DNA of 64,000 bases. Source: Guadua angustifolia. Its lineage: Eukaryota > Streptophyta > Magnoliopsida > Poales > Poaceae. The first letter of the stretch is position 1; the number at the start of each line of letters is the position of its first letter. The notes below the pieces were generated by a model. It worked only from the letters and a program-made list of their open reading frames with translations. It made no database searches and was not told where the DNA came from. Of this stretch, positions 42,986-54,645 are shown in pieces. The stretch covers positions 43,233,854-43,297,853 of the forward strand of contig CM070520.1 in the NCBI GenBank assembly GCA_036346375.1, given 5' to 3'. Both the position numbers and the translations under genes were made by a program.

Positions 42986-43703
42986 TAAAGAGAAACTCTT
43001 CAGCCTTAAGAATGCCTCTCACCTCCCATGGTACTTGGCACTCAACTTCTATATATTTTCGGCATGCAAAGTCGGAACAGCTCATATTTGCTAAAATGTC
43101 ATGTTTCCACCATTCAACATATAAAGTGGCGCATTGACCATTGTCTTGTGTGTAGAATGAAATATAACGATGCTAAAAAGATAAAAAAACGTGTCGGGTT
43201 CCTTAACCCTGCACGGATTAGCCAGCCGAATTTAAGAGCTGTACTCAATGACAAGGAGTTGAAGGACAAGTGGATGACGGAAATGGAGATAGAAGAAAGG
43301 AGACAGACCCTGACCTAGGAACACCAAATAGAGGTGGGGTTATACTTATTAAAAGCAATACTCTAGATGCAAGACAAGGACATCATAATGGCTCCCCATA
43401 GTTTTAAGTAATCTTCTCATTCGTCAATCGTTGCTAAAAGTTTAGTTCACACCATGATTACTCGTGAAACTTACATAAGTTTTCGTTGCAACGATCACTT
43501 CATTTGTTTCATGCTGTACCCGAAGCAGAGCAGATATATGGTCCTTGATTCATCCAGAATCCCACTGGAATCTTATGATGAATTCACCCGCGTCTTAAAT
43601 ACGTAAGAAAAATACATACACAAACATACATAATGTAATTTATTTTATGATATGATAGTTACTTATTGTTGTTGACATTCGAGTAGGGCTTTCAAGCATT
43701 ACG

Positions 43704-45278
43704 TGTAGGATCGAAATATACTAATCTAGCAATCAGAGGGGGGTGAATAATTGCGCGGAAGCTAAAATCAAATTTTTGATTATTTTTGAAACACCCCAAT
43801 TAACTGATTCGGATTCGACAAAAACAGATTAACCTACGTTTACTAAAATAGTAATTTCTGATGATCCCACCGTTAGATCGATGTGAAATTTTAACTAGTG
43901 AAACTAGACTCAATTTTCAAGCTAACAAAACAAAAATCAGTTCGATCGGATTTACAGATCTAAAGTTATTTTCTTCGCAATTTTGCTGAATCAAACGCCA
44001 GACCAAATAAAAACAGATTGACACATGTTCACCAAAATAACAATTCCCGAAGATCCTACCGTTGGATTGTTGTGAAATGTTAACTGTAGAAACTAGATGC
44101 AATTTAGAAATTAACACAATAAAAATCAATCCGATCGGATCAATGGATCTAGAGATATTACCTTCACAATTTGACTGTATCAGTAATAACGAGAATTAAT
44201 CTGCATTGCGCTCACCACCTCCTTGTGCCCCTGGAGCAGCGAGTCGATCCACTTCGCCATGAAGCCCACTGGCATGGAGGCCGCTGTTGGATTTTACCTT
44301 GAATGAGTATTCTGTCTTCCAGGATCTCTGATCTTCAAGTGATGCACCTTGACAACAATGCGGCAGCTCTGGATATCTTCAGCCGCCGGGAGCAAATGAC
44401 GCTTGATCACCAACGCGCCGTAACAAAAAGAAAAACAACCAACAAATTATCTAGTCAATCGCTACTTTGCATGCATGCATGCAATCCACGCCACGCACAG
44501 GACGTCCATCAAGAAACAAAATTCTGGCCGCCGGAATCACATGCAGGACGTCACGCATGCATGCAAGCTTCTTGTCGCAGGAGAGAAAAACTTCTAGCGC
44601 TAGGAAATCTCCGTGCTAGTCAGCAGAAACTCACCACGGAGAAAACAAAAAGTGACGCGAGGAATTCCAGCCGCCAGCCAAAAAGCTCTAGTCAAGATGA
44701 AAAACGGCCACCACAACGCTTAAAAAGCTATTAATTGATTAGGTTTTCAAGTCCTTTTATACAACTCAAAACCCTAAAATAAATACATGTATGCATATCA
44801 ATCTGACCCAATAACACCTAGCCCAATATATATATACAATCCAAAACATACACGTGTACGGCCCACCTGCCGCACTCACGTGACTAACCAGCCTCCATGT
44901 GCACCGTTCTCTAGCCCGAACGTCCCGCATGACATCCTCGACCATCAGGACCTCGATTCCTCCCTGAACCTAGTCCCGAACCTCAGTTCCTCCGTGAACC
45001 TAGTTCTAGTCCTGTCATCGACCACGTTCGCCCTCGAGCAACACCTGCACACAAATAAATAACAAACGAATCCGAACACAAGTCCACGACTTGACTCAAA
45101 GTCAATCCATGCAACCACTCACACGAGCGCATTGCATCAAGCAAAATCCATCATGCTATCACCAGCATAATAATCATCTCAACATAGCACATGCATAAGC
45201 ATCACACATGCTATAACCAAAGTCACTTTACAATGCCAATTTCACCATTCAACCAATTTTTTATCTCATGATCTCACA
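43704..45278 (-). mobile_element. Solo LTR of the array family (1575 bp) with TSD TTACG
   Basis: Read on the minus strand it starts TGTGAGATCATGAG and ends TTTCGATCCTACA, and follows the array LTRs along their length, with both the TCTAACGGTT-type internal duplication and the GGCGAACGTGGTCGATGAC segment. The flanks are perfect direct repeats TTACG (43699-43703 and 45279-45283). No internal sequence remains, so it arose by LTR-LTR recombination. It is clearly more diverged from LTR1-4 than they are from each other, and it keeps a TATAAAAGG-type TATA. Open frames inside (44303-44734, 44787-45062) are not genes. Confidence 0.95.
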
Positions 45279-45763
45279 TTACGCGACCAGAAAAGGGGGC
45301 AACATGATCGTCTTGAAGGGTCAAATAAGATGCTTTGCTATGTCCACCCATGGGTAAGAAGACACTTGTAATGCTTCAACATAATTGCACTAGTAAGGAA
45401 GGGTATTACCAACTGTACTAATTCCATACATTATTATTTGATTTGAAGTGCCACAAGCAACCTCTAGGCAGTGTTTTACAGGATACTACGCTCATGAAGT
45501 TCCTCAGGATCAACGGGAGGTATAGAAGGAACCCCTAGGACGTAAGCCTATACAAATTGGTGATTTAAGATTATTTATTGTCTAATTCTCGATTTCACTA
45601 TTGTTTAACCTCTTTATTGCCTACTTTATTATTGCAGGTGAAGATTGAAAAGACCACTTTTGCACTCACTGATGATGGCCTTCGAATGTGCAAAAGGACA
45701 TGTGCCGCCATTCGTCGTGAAGTTATCCATGAGAGAGGTAGTTTCTTTTACGGGAGGTGAAGT

Positions 45764-46463
45764 GGCGAAGCATCCTAGACTTTGTAATTGGGAAACGAGG
45801 ATAGAAGGGCCGTGAACACCGATGTAGATTAAAAGTCCCCAAGTGGAACGCTTTGATGTAAAAATTTGTAATGAAACATATGTAGATCTATCCATATATA
45901 ATGCAATTATGATTTATATGTGCTTTGTATATATAACCTTGTCATTGTTATGTATGGATTTGTCTTTGAAATGATGTGATTGATATAATGTATGCATTTA
46001 TTAATATTATAATATAATTAACTTAATATTATCAAAAAAAGATTCTCTGGATCTATACAAAGGTTCACCTTAGGTGCCGCATGAGGTACAACTATTTATA
46101 CAAAGGGTTCGCTAAGCAACCAGATGAAGATATGCGATCAGACAAAGTGACGGCTTAAGCCCACGCCAGAAAATGCTATTTGTGCAAAGCGAGTGCTTAA
46201 GCCACCGCCAGGCCAAATGGTATTTGTAACAAAGGGCTACTTAAGAACCCGCCTGTACATATCCAAGATTTGTACAAAGTGACGGCTTACAACCACTTGC
46301 ATAAATGCATTTTACAAAGGTACTTAGAAATGTCTATGCAAATATACTGATTTACACGGACCTTCAGTTACAGACAGGTGCAAAAACGCTTGTGAAGATG
46401 GGTTACCACCCAGCTGTACAAATGGTTTCAGAGAAAGAGACTAGAACAGTCAAGCCAAACACT
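45764..46463 (+). other. CACTA 4 3' region with subterminal repeats
   Basis: 45764-46030 AT-rich 3'UTR-like sequence after the protease end. 46040-46340 has six or so copies of a CAAAG(T/G)GACGGCTTA / CTTAAG(C/A)ACC(C/G)CC unit. No gene. The 46305-46625 frame has no family features. Confidence 0.7.
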
Positions 46464-46871
46464 TATAGTGCAAAAAACCACCAAGGATATAAAAGACTGG
46501 AACAGCCTTATCGAAACGCTTCTAATGAAGCAACCAGTAGGTCGATAAAATTATTGGAACAGTTAATTCAAACACACAGCTATAACAAAGCAGATAAAGA
46601 AATCTGGGTCTTCAATAATTCATAACCATAGTACAGTCTGAGTTTATGCAACTGACCTCTTGAAACAAACACTCAATCATCAAATGGTATAAGCCAAGAC
46701 ATCACCTATGGTGGTGAGTAGATAACGAAGAACACATAACATAGATTATTGACATGCTCCACATGGAACATAAAATTCAACAAACTGCCTACCGAAAATG
46801 GTTGAAACTGCCAAAAATGTCAATATGAAGAAAACTCCGCACCATCAATGGAGTATAAATTGCGTGAGACT
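46464..46871. repeat. Segmental duplication, copy B flank (right part)
   Basis: Matches copy A 13388-13795 from AGTGCAAAAA through CAGTAGGTCGA, TCTTCAATAATTCATAACCA and GAAAATGGTTGAAACTGC to the ACT that precedes the CACTA terminus in both copies. Confidence 0.88.
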
Positions 46872-46887
46872 CACTACTACAAAAGGA

Positions 46888-47729
46888 TTCATATTAGACC
46901 CCTCATCATAGATGATTTTTTGCAAAAATAGTTAGTGATGAGTGTTGGGCACATCACAGATAGTTTTTGGCTAAAATTGTCTGTGATGAGGGACACATCA
47001 CAGACGGTTTTAGCCAAAAACCATCTGGAATGACCATTTCTATGAAATAAGTACAAAGATCCTCAACCTCCCGTGCATTTTTAGGGTTCCCAAGCTATTT
47101 TTAAGGTAGCTCCGATTAAGAGACGATCTGGTATAAAGAGACCCTAGATATGAAAATGTGATTGTAGATCATTCGATCTAGGTCATTTAAGGTTAGTAAT
47201 TGATTCTAAGTTGCATTGTATTTAATATCTAGCTTGGTAAAGAGGGAAATGAAGATGGTTTTTAGATCTAGCTTGGTGTATATCCATTTGTTCTTTGTGA
47301 TGTAAAGTAGTAATTGGTTCTAATTGCATTATACTCATTATGTAGATAGTTACTTAAAAGAAGGTAATCTAGGTTAATAATTGGTTGTAATTGAATTATA
47401 TTCAAGATATATCTACCTTGGTAAAGAGGGAATTGAAGATGGTTTTGATCTAGCTTGGTGAAGATCTATTTGTTCTTTCTGATCTAAAGTTGTAATTGAT
47501 TCTAATTGCATTATACTCGAGATGTAGCTAGCTATGTAAAAAGAGAATTAAAGATGCTGAATTTAAATGTAGCTTACATGTGTATATATCCATTTGTTCT
47601 TTGTTATATAAGAGCTATATAGGTTAATTAGCAAGTTTAAATATAGCTTATATTTAGCATATATGTGTATGTGCACTCCTAGTGTACTTAGTTCATCATT
47701 TAACACTTATTGTTTTGTACGTAGCATAG
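46888..47729. other. CACTA 2 5' non-coding region
   Basis: Subterminal repeats followed by the same AT-rich leader as 14560-15244, including the CTAGCTTGGTG(T/A)A(G/T)AT repeats. No gene. Confidence 0.75.
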
Positions 47730-50287
47730 ATGGACCGAAGTTGGATGTATGCTAAGAACCGTGTGAGCACCGAGTATATTAATGGCGTCTCCACTTTTAG
47801 AAGAGCTGTAGAGGAGGATATGTTGAACAACAGGGTAGAATTTATGCCTCGTCCATCCATTCACTGTGAGAATCTAAGGATGTTTCAAAACTCAGCACAG
47901 ATCGAAGAGCACTTGATTCTAAGTGGTTTCAAAAGTGGATATACATGTTGAATCGATCCACAGTGAGCAGATTATGTAGGAAACAAATAGTATTAACATC
48001 ATCAACGGTCAATGATACTCTGAATGATATCGACTGTGCTTTCGATGAGGATAGATTTCACGATGATAATCTGGATCAGATGCTTTGGGTTGCAGAAGGG
48101 AACCGTGATGAGTGGGAGTGTGTAAAATTTTGGGGTTTGATGGATGACTCAGAGAAACTTTTGTTCTTGGGCTGCAAGTCAAAATACACATGGTTTTCAT
48201 CCATACTTGAACTGTTGAAATTAATGGCGAGCAATGGTTGGTCCGACAAGTGTTTCACGGTGCTGTTAGGTCTATTAGCGGACATGCTTTTGGAGGAAAA
48301 TGAGTTACCGACAACCGCCTATAAAGCTAAGAAGGTTTGTTATCCCTTGGGAATGGAAGTAGAAAGAATATATGCCTGTCCGAACGATTGTATCCTCTAT
48401 CGTAAAGTGTACGCAAACTTACATGCATGTCCAATGTGCAACTCATCGTGGTACAAGCATAAAGATAAATCAGATGATGGTGATAAGGGCATCAAGGTGA
48501 AGAAAGGACCCTCTGCTAAGGTGGCGTGATATCTGCCTGTAGTTCCCTATTTGAAGCATTTATTTGTGAATCCAAAGGAGGCAAAACTGCTTTGGTAGCA
48601 CTCGAATGAGCATAAGAATGATAGAATTCTAATACACCCTGCTGATTCCACCCAGTAGAGAAACATCGATAGGGGGATTCAAGAATTTGTTGTGGATCCG
48701 AGGAATGTAAAGTTCGGATTGAGTACGAACGGAATGAATCCTTTTGGTAACATGAGTAGCCATCATAGCACTTGACCTGTGAATCTCTGTATCTACAACT
48801 TTCCTCCTTGGTTGTCTTTGAAGTGGAGGTATATTTTTCTGTCTATACTCATCCAACACCTGAACCAACCTGGGAATGATAATGATGTGTACCTAGCACC
48901 ATTGGTGGAAGATCTGAACATACTGTGGGCTCCTAGGGTATAGGTATAGGATGCTCATAAACGAGAGTACTTCACTTTGCACTGCCTGTTGTTCTACACC
49001 ATAAATGATTATCCTGCCTTTGCTAACCTGTCAGCCTAGAGTACAAAAGGAGTCAAAACTTGTACTCACTACTTGGACAATACTGAGTGTGTGTGGCTGA
49101 ATCACTCACAGAAAATCATGTGCATGTGTCACCATAGGTTCCTTCGAAGGAATCATCCATACCACAAGACGAAGAAACAATTCAACGGAACTACTGAAGA
49201 TGGTTTAGCTCCAAAGCCTTTAAGCCGGACAAACATTCATGATAAGGTTAAGAATTTGGATGTTGTGCTTAGAAAGGAATGTAAATCGAGGACTCGTCAG
49301 AAGAGCATGTGGAAGAAGAGACCAATATTTTGGAACCTATCTTATTAGGAGCACCAAAAAGTTTAGTACTGTATCGATGTAATGCACGTAGAGAAGAATG
49401 TCTGTAATAGCTTGATTGGTATCTTGCTGAATATTAAAGGCAAAACAAAGGACGGTATCAATACACGACTTACTTAGTCGATGTGGGCATCACACCTAAG
49501 TTAGCACCGAAAGAGACTGATAAAGGCCTAACGTACTGCGAACCTTCTTGTTACACTCTATCCAAGGCTGAGAGAACTGAATTGTGCCAATATTTGTATG
49601 GTTTGAAAGTTTTGTCTGGTTACTCCTCCAAATGAAGAGACTTGTTTTGATGCAAGATTTGAGTTTTACTGGCATGAAGTCTCATGATTGCCATATGCAT
49701 ATGATACAGATGCTCCCTATCGTAATTAGAAGTATTTTACTGAGTAAGGATCAGGAGTACACATTTTACACATTTTACATGAGAGATCAGGACATGAAGA
49801 GCACAAACCAGAACAGCGATGTTCGCATGATGTGTTGAATACCACTGGGTCGATGAGAAGCTCCTACTATGGGTTTATTGAGAAAATTTGGGAGCTTGAC
49901 TACATACTATTCAAGGTCCCCTTATTTCAGTGCCGTTGGGTTCACCTGTAGCACGTGAAGGTTGATAAGTATGATGTCACTACTGTGGACCTTGAATGTA
50001 TCAGATACTAAGACGAACCATTTGTACTTGCTAACCAAGTTGTTCAAGTATTCTATGTAACCGACCCATCCAAAAAAAGTGCCATGTGGTTCTTCAGGAA
50101 AAAAATGAGGATTGCTAGCGTTGAGAATGTGGTAGATGAGAAAGAATACAATGTGTTGGACAAATTGCTTCCTAACGGAACAAGCATCATGGTCCACAAA
50201 GAACAATTTGAGAAAGCTTGCTACACACGTGTCGATCATCGTGAATGGCTAATTTTTGTTCAAAAGAATAAGCAAGTGGAGTTATGA
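47730..50287 (+). pseudogene. TNP2-type CACTA transposase, near full length, decayed (element 2)
   Basis: Starts MDRSWMYAKNRVSTEY (transposase-associated domain), then GFKSGYTC, and after a short frameshift 47945-48529 gives an acidic linker and TNP2 core (SNGWSDKCFTVLLGLLAD, YACPNDCILYRK). 48530-49050 still reads VDPRNVKFGLSTNGMNPFGN, YNFPPWLSLKWRYI and YLAPLVEDLN with stops. 49073-49348, 49380-49620 (NVCNSLIGILLNIK, YTLSKAERTELCQ) and 49860-50287 (YYGFIEKIWELDY, VFYVTDPSKKS) complete the DUF4218/DUF4216 order. Many stops and frameshifts. Stop at 50285-50287 after KNKQVEL agrees with the C-terminus of the family. Confidence 0.88.
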
Positions 50288-50410
50288 ATAGGTCATCATA
50301 TTTATTAGTCATGTATAAAAGTAAACGAATGTACTATCGCTGTACTATTATTACTTGAACAGCCTACCACCTGTGATGTTCTTTTTTCACTTTCTCTTAA
50401 TCAGAACAAA

Positions 50411-50610
50411 ATAATATTGCATTTTAATTGAACAAATAATAATAACTTGAACAAATAATAACAATAACTTGAAAAAAATGTAATAACACTAATAACTTGA
50501 ACAAATAATAATGACAATAATAACTCAAACAAATAATAATAATAACTTGAATAAATAATAATATCTTCAACAAATAATAATAAATAATACCAAACAAATA
50601 ATAATCGCTT
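50411..50610. repeat. AT-rich microsatellite (AATAATAATAACTTGAAC)n
   Basis: About ten degenerate units mixing AATAAT and AACTTGAACAA, directly after the transposase end. Confidence 0.9.
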
Positions 50611-52160
50611 TACTAAAATTTAAAAACTTCATCATAGACGATTCGGGCTTGAACTGTCATGATGAGTCTTAGCCCATAACCATAGGCCAGCCCCCATCGC
50701 ACTTGCCCTCGCCTTCGCCAAGACTTGTCCTCACATGTCCAAGACACCCACACCTTCGCCTCAAGATCCCTCCAGCCGCCTCCTCCCATGCCTTCGTCTG
50801 CCCCACCTTCGTCCACCTGACCTCCTAAACCCTAGCCGCTACTCGCCCCACCTTCTAAACCCTAGCCGCCGTCTACCCTACCTCCGCCTACACCTCCCTT
50901 CGGCCGCCTCCCCAAGGCCACCCCGTGAGGTCTCCTCCCTAGTGCCTCTCTCGCTTCCCCTCGGTGTAGACTCAAGCATCGCCGAGAAGTTTTTGGACTC
51001 TACGGGCAACAAATCTAGAGCATCCCTTCCTCACCTCGGTCGAGCCCTTGGTTTGATCTGATTCTCTTCCTCACATATATTTTTTTGGTTAGCACTAGAA
51101 CTTTGATGGTACATTTGTCTCTCTATATTACTTTGTGTAGTCTTAGTGACAGATCAGTTCATGTTTATAATATCTTTTCACGTCTTATGTCTTCTGTATA
51201 TGTTATTTGAATATGAATTGGAAGTTCAAGACCTTCAGGTTATTAGTGACTGAATGCAAATGATATTGAATGTTTGTTGGTACCTTATATTTCTTTTTCT
51301 TGTCTATTCATGCAGTTGCAGTTAAAAATGAGATATGTCCAACACATTTTTGTGGGGTGCTTTGGACCTTTGTTGATGGGAATAACAAATAAGTCACTAA
51401 ATTAAGCCAGAGAATAACACATTTCACAGCTGTTGTAATGCACCTTTCTTGTCATGTTTACAGTGCATAAGGTAGAGCTCAGTAGCAAGGAGATTATCTT
51501 GTTCTCGCAGAAGTTTACGATAAAGCTAATAATAATGTAACTATGGATAAATCCTTGGTTATTCGGCTGTAGAGTGTCTAGTCACTAGTGTGTCCCTAAA
51601 GTGAGAATATTGGGTGGTGGTTATTCTCGGACTTGTAGGTGTTGTCCACCATTAGCTCTTAATGTGCACCTACTTCCTCATAGCTGTGTATGAATAAATA
51701 ATGGCCAATCTTGCTGCTGTTTACTATTGTTGTTTCTCCCTGTGGTTGTGATAAACTGGTAATTCTCACTTGTGCGCATTGTTGCACATTTCAATTAATG
51801 TGTAATCCTTTCTTAATCCTTGTGTTGTTTGTAAATTGTTCTTTGTCAATCAACACGAAGTATTCTTCTGTCCTCTCAAATACATTTTATTTATGTCACC
51901 ATTCCATCCATATGATAGGAACTCATGCACATTTTTAAAACTATTTGAAATGCATGTGAACTGACATGAACTTGTGAATGTCTAGTATCGCAAATCGTTT
52001 ACTAGGGTCTCTGGCTGGAAATGTTTTGTCTTCGTAAATCCAAGGATTTTCTTTTCGTCGTGGGTTCAAAGTGTCAGTCTTTGGAGTTGGTTGCTTTGTG
52101 GTCTCTAGAGGTGGTGTTGTTTATATTCTTTTTCCCCTAACCTCTCTTTCTCTTTCTTCC
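50611..52160. other. GC-rich 5'-exon-like block and intron-like sequence
   Basis: 50680-51060 is C-rich with repeated TAAACCCTAGCCGC; the plus frame 50735-51061 is Pro/Leu/Ser-rich without a domain. It resembles a captured grass 5'UTR/first exon. 51060-52160 is T-rich and intron-like, with no gene recognised. With the MORC fragment downstream it may be captured sequence within CACTA element 2. Confidence 0.45.
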
Positions 52161-52860
52161 GATGTGTGGCTGTAATTCTTTGGGGGTGCCTCTTTTTTTC
52201 CCCATCCCTGCCGACTCCTTCCCCTCTCCTTTTCTGGATTGAGAGCTCCCTGGCCGATTGCCCTCCTTTTCCCTTCACTGGTTGCACGCCCAGGGTCAGG
52301 CCTCCTTCCTGCCCTCGTTTCACGCGCCCTGTCCCTGGCGAATCCAAATTGCCTCCCCTCATGTATTCTCTAGGCTTTTTCCCCTGTGCCTCCTCCCCTC
52401 CTGGTTTTCCCCTGATCGGTTCCTCCTCGTCGGCAATGAGCAGTACCAAAGATCAAGAAGCAGTGAAGGAGCAAAGAGGAGGCAAATGAGAAGTAGCAAG
52501 AAGAAATGGAAGGAACATCAAGAAGAACTGAAGAAGCAGGAGCAAAGCAAGACGGTGGGCTTTGGCTGCTCCGGCACCCCTGGCCGGCTGTGTGCTGCCC
52601 TCCGGCCGGCAGTAAGTCCTCAAGACAGCGCTGCCTCGGCTCCTCCATCTCCCTTCCTCCATGAGAAAAAAATTGAGGTAAAACCCTAGGAATTTGGGGG
52701 TTTAATTGCTTGCATGCTAGGTGTTTGATGAAATACCTAGAAGGTTTAGGTTATGGTATCGCGGTGAGTTAAGTGTGCACGGTTGAGGGATGGGCTTGGA
52801 AATGCAAGAATCGATGCATTTCTTAATTTATGTCTAACTAGAATTTTAGCAATTGTTTTA
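52161..52860. other. Second GC-rich block, unrecognised
   Basis: Pyrimidine-rich leader (52180-52430) followed by a short frame from ATG 52437 (SSTKDQEAVKEQRGGK) and a Glu/Lys-rich continuation in another frame up to 52689. The ORFs overlap on both strands and have no family features. Possibly a first exon; not assigned. Confidence 0.35.
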
Positions 52861-52869
52861 CTCGTGCAA

Positions 52870-53441
52870 CTGTGGAAGTAATGTTACCTTGAGTGTTGGT
52901 TTGCTTTCTTACACTTTCTTGAGGAGAACAATGAAGGATGACATTGTTGTCCCCATGCTCGATTTTCAAATCAAAGATGGCCACATTGCACCTTTGGTGT
53001 ATGGTTCACAGGGTGATTGGGATAATAGCTTGAAGATAATACTTGATTGGTCCCCTTTTCCTTCAAAGGAGGAGCTGCCATGCCAGCTCAATGATATTAA
53101 TAGTCATGGGACTAAGGTGGCAATATACAATTTATGGATGAACGATTTATGGTCTTTTAGAACTTGACTTTGAGGATGATGATGAGGACATATTACTTAG
53201 AGATCAAGGTATAGCCAAAAAGCAAGATCAAAGATTCAAACAAAAAGAAATTGTTCATCAACATATATTCCATGTGCTCGATTTTCATTATGTGCATATA
53301 CATCTATCCTTTACCTTAGGAAGTTTGAAAACTTCCAAATTATATTAAGAGTAAAACCCATTGAACAAATAAGCATTTCTAATGAACTGAAGTTTAAAAG
53401 GTAGTTACTTACAAACCTCAAGTCGACATGATTCTTAAGTG
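52870..53441 (+). pseudogene. MORC-family ATPase gene fragment
   Basis: The frame to 53167 reads VGLLSYTFLRRTMKDDIVVP, MLDFQIKDGHIAPLVYGSQG, DWDNSLKIILDWSPFPSKEE and HGTKVAIYNLWMND, the second half of the GHKL/S5 ATPase module of plant MORC proteins (CRT1/MORC, which act with the RNA-directed DNA methylation machinery and in silencing of transposons). A one-base shift after MND gives ELDFEDDDEDILLRDQ, and further homologous pieces run through KEIVHQHI and RKFENFQIILR to a GTAAGT donor at 53442. The N-terminal ATP-binding half, coiled coil and the rest are absent. Stops and shifts make it a pseudogene. A minus-strand gypsy gag follows within 150 bp. Confidence 0.85.
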
Positions 53442-53529
53442 GTAAGTAAATTTGTGCCATAGTCATTCATTTTATCTCTTTGCTCTTTTGCATGATAGTC
53501 CGCACTTAATTCCATCCATACCTTGTTTC

Positions 53530-54645
53530 TTAGCTTAGTGGATAATCATGCTCATGTACTGATATTCCTTTGTGATTCCATTTTTTTGTTGCTATGAGTG
53601 AATTGAAGTTTGTCGTAATCTCCAGGTCTTCGGTGAGACGCCGGTCGCGGACGCCGAACTTGAAGGCCTTGATCACGGCCTCATCGGAGACACTCGGAAT
53701 CAAGTTCCTTGTGCCGATGAACCGCCGCACGAAGTCACGGAGAGGTTCATTCTTCCCCTGGATAACCCGGTCCAGATCCTTCTCCCTGCCGGGCCGCTCG
53801 TAGCAACTTCGAAAGTTGGAACGGAGGGCGCTCTGAATTTGACGCCATGAGCGGAAGGTGCCGGGCTTCTGGTTGAAGAGCCAGGTGTGGGCGCACCGCC
53901 CAAGATGGTAGGGAGGTAGTTGGCCATCACGCACTCGCCTCCTCCCGCAGCCGTGATAGCGGTGGTGCAGACGAAGAAACTCATCGTGGTTCTTCGTCCC
54001 GTTGAACCGCTCGATCAAGGCGGGATTGAAACGAGCCGGGCAGCGCACCCGCCAAAGGTTGTCGGAGTACGCTGCGCAGCCGTAAGCCGAAACAGGGGCG
54101 CGCCTAGAGAGGTGATCGCCGCTCCTGGAGTCAGAGTCGTGTGTGCCTCGGCGACCCGACCCACAACCACGCCGGTCGTGGCGACGGGCCCGAGCATCAC
54201 CTGGGAGGTACTGCAAGCGCTCGTGGACCCGACGGCGTCTTGGGGGAACGTCAGGGGAAAGGCCCGATGTGCCGCTGCTAGAGCGGGAGTCGCTATAGGC
54301 CGGCTGTTGCCGCACACCGTCCGGAGTCGAACTCGGGGAACGACGACGAGGCGGAGTACGGGACGGATCTCGGTATTGCCGACGTGCGGGAGACCAGCGG
54401 GGACGCTGACGCCTGTGTGAGGAACTGCCATCACTCTTCAGGCACCGTGACCCAGAAGGGCGGCCTTGGTGCTGCGACGGCACAACTTCAGTAGCGGCCT
54501 TATCGAGCTCATATGCGAGAGCTCGCCGAAGAGGCCCGACCTCGAACGGACGGGCTCGGTCATGATTCGAGCGATCGATGGAGGCGCCGCCGATTGAGGG
54601 AGCTTGAACGCCCGAGACGATGTCCCAACCTTTCACGCCTCTCAC
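53530..54645 (-). pseudogene. Ty3/gypsy-type gag (minus strand)
   Basis: A 371-codon frame. The N-terminal 200 residues are Arg/Ser/Pro-rich and disordered. From about residue 200 comes a retrotransposon gag domain: RFNPALIERFNGTKNHDEF, LPPYHLGRCAHTWLFN, SWRQIQSALRSNFRSCYERP, then DLDRVIQGKNEPLRDFVRRF, RNLIPSVSDEAVIKAFKFGV and a LTEDLE end. The gypsy-type gag is cut near 53590, where sequence of the MORC region resumes, so zinc finger and pol are missing. The element inserted in opposite orientation to the MORC fragment. The true start could lie further upstream, because the reading frame begins at the first Met only. Confidence 0.82.

Larger units (their letters stand above)
41328..45763 (+). 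pseudogene. Ulp1-type (C48) cysteine protease region of CACTA 4, interrupted
   Basis: The first exon (41328-41684) ends HDWYLWASRLGVKGIQ, YVWIDFGDLQQIFCF, NLISVWYL and a GTAAGT donor. After the hairpin insertion, 43184-43605 reads RVGFLNPARISQPNLRA, then the protease core with the catalytic His in DHFICFMLYP and Asp in MVLDSSRIP, ending at donor GTAAGA. The next exon begins after GAGTAG near 43687 and is split by the solo LTR between AFKHY and TRKGG. 45440-45530 corresponds to the Cys-bearing part (KCHKQPLGSV), but the frame is shifted and the catalytic Cys block is altered. 45640-45760 gives the C-terminus. Ulp1 proteases release SUMO-like modifiers; such domains are often carried by plant transposons. 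This copy is dead. Confidence 0.75.
35906..46430 (+). mobile_element. CACTA element 4 (left end clear, right end approximate)
   Basis: Left terminus CACTACTACATAAATGATTT at 35906, then subterminal repeats CACAGGCGG / AACCGCCTGTG up to about 36200. At 46040-46400 similar repeats (CAAAGTGACGGCTTA, AACCCGCCTGTAC) mark the other end. Inside, plus strand: TNP2 remnants, a plant-transposon-protein region and a Ulp1-type protease region. The right TIR is not convincing, so the end is given approximately. A solo LTR and a hairpin have inserted into it. Confidence 0.75.
46872..50290 (+). mobile_element. CACTA element 2 (copy B homologue of fragment 1)
   Basis: Starts CACTACTACAAAAGG at 46872 after ACT, the same flank as fragment 1 in copy A. 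Subterminal repeats CATCACAGACGGTTTTAGCC follow. It contains a near full-length but decayed TNP2. Motifs like CATCATAGACGATT...GTCATGATGAG at about 50630-50665 suggest 3' subterminal sequence further right, but no right TIR was found, so the given end is only the end of TNP2. Confidence 0.8.

Noticed and set aside
44303..45062. Plus-strand ORFs of 143 and 91 codons
   Set aside because: Both lie inside the minus-strand solo LTR and have no protein family features.
46455..46470. TTATAGTG at 46463-46470 as the right CACTA terminus of element 4
   Set aside because: AGTGCAAAAA belongs to the duplicated flank (compare 13388) and the 3-bp target duplication does not match the left side.
53920..54420. 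Plus-strand 166-codon ORF
   Set aside because: GC-driven antisense shadow of the gypsy gag on the minus strand.
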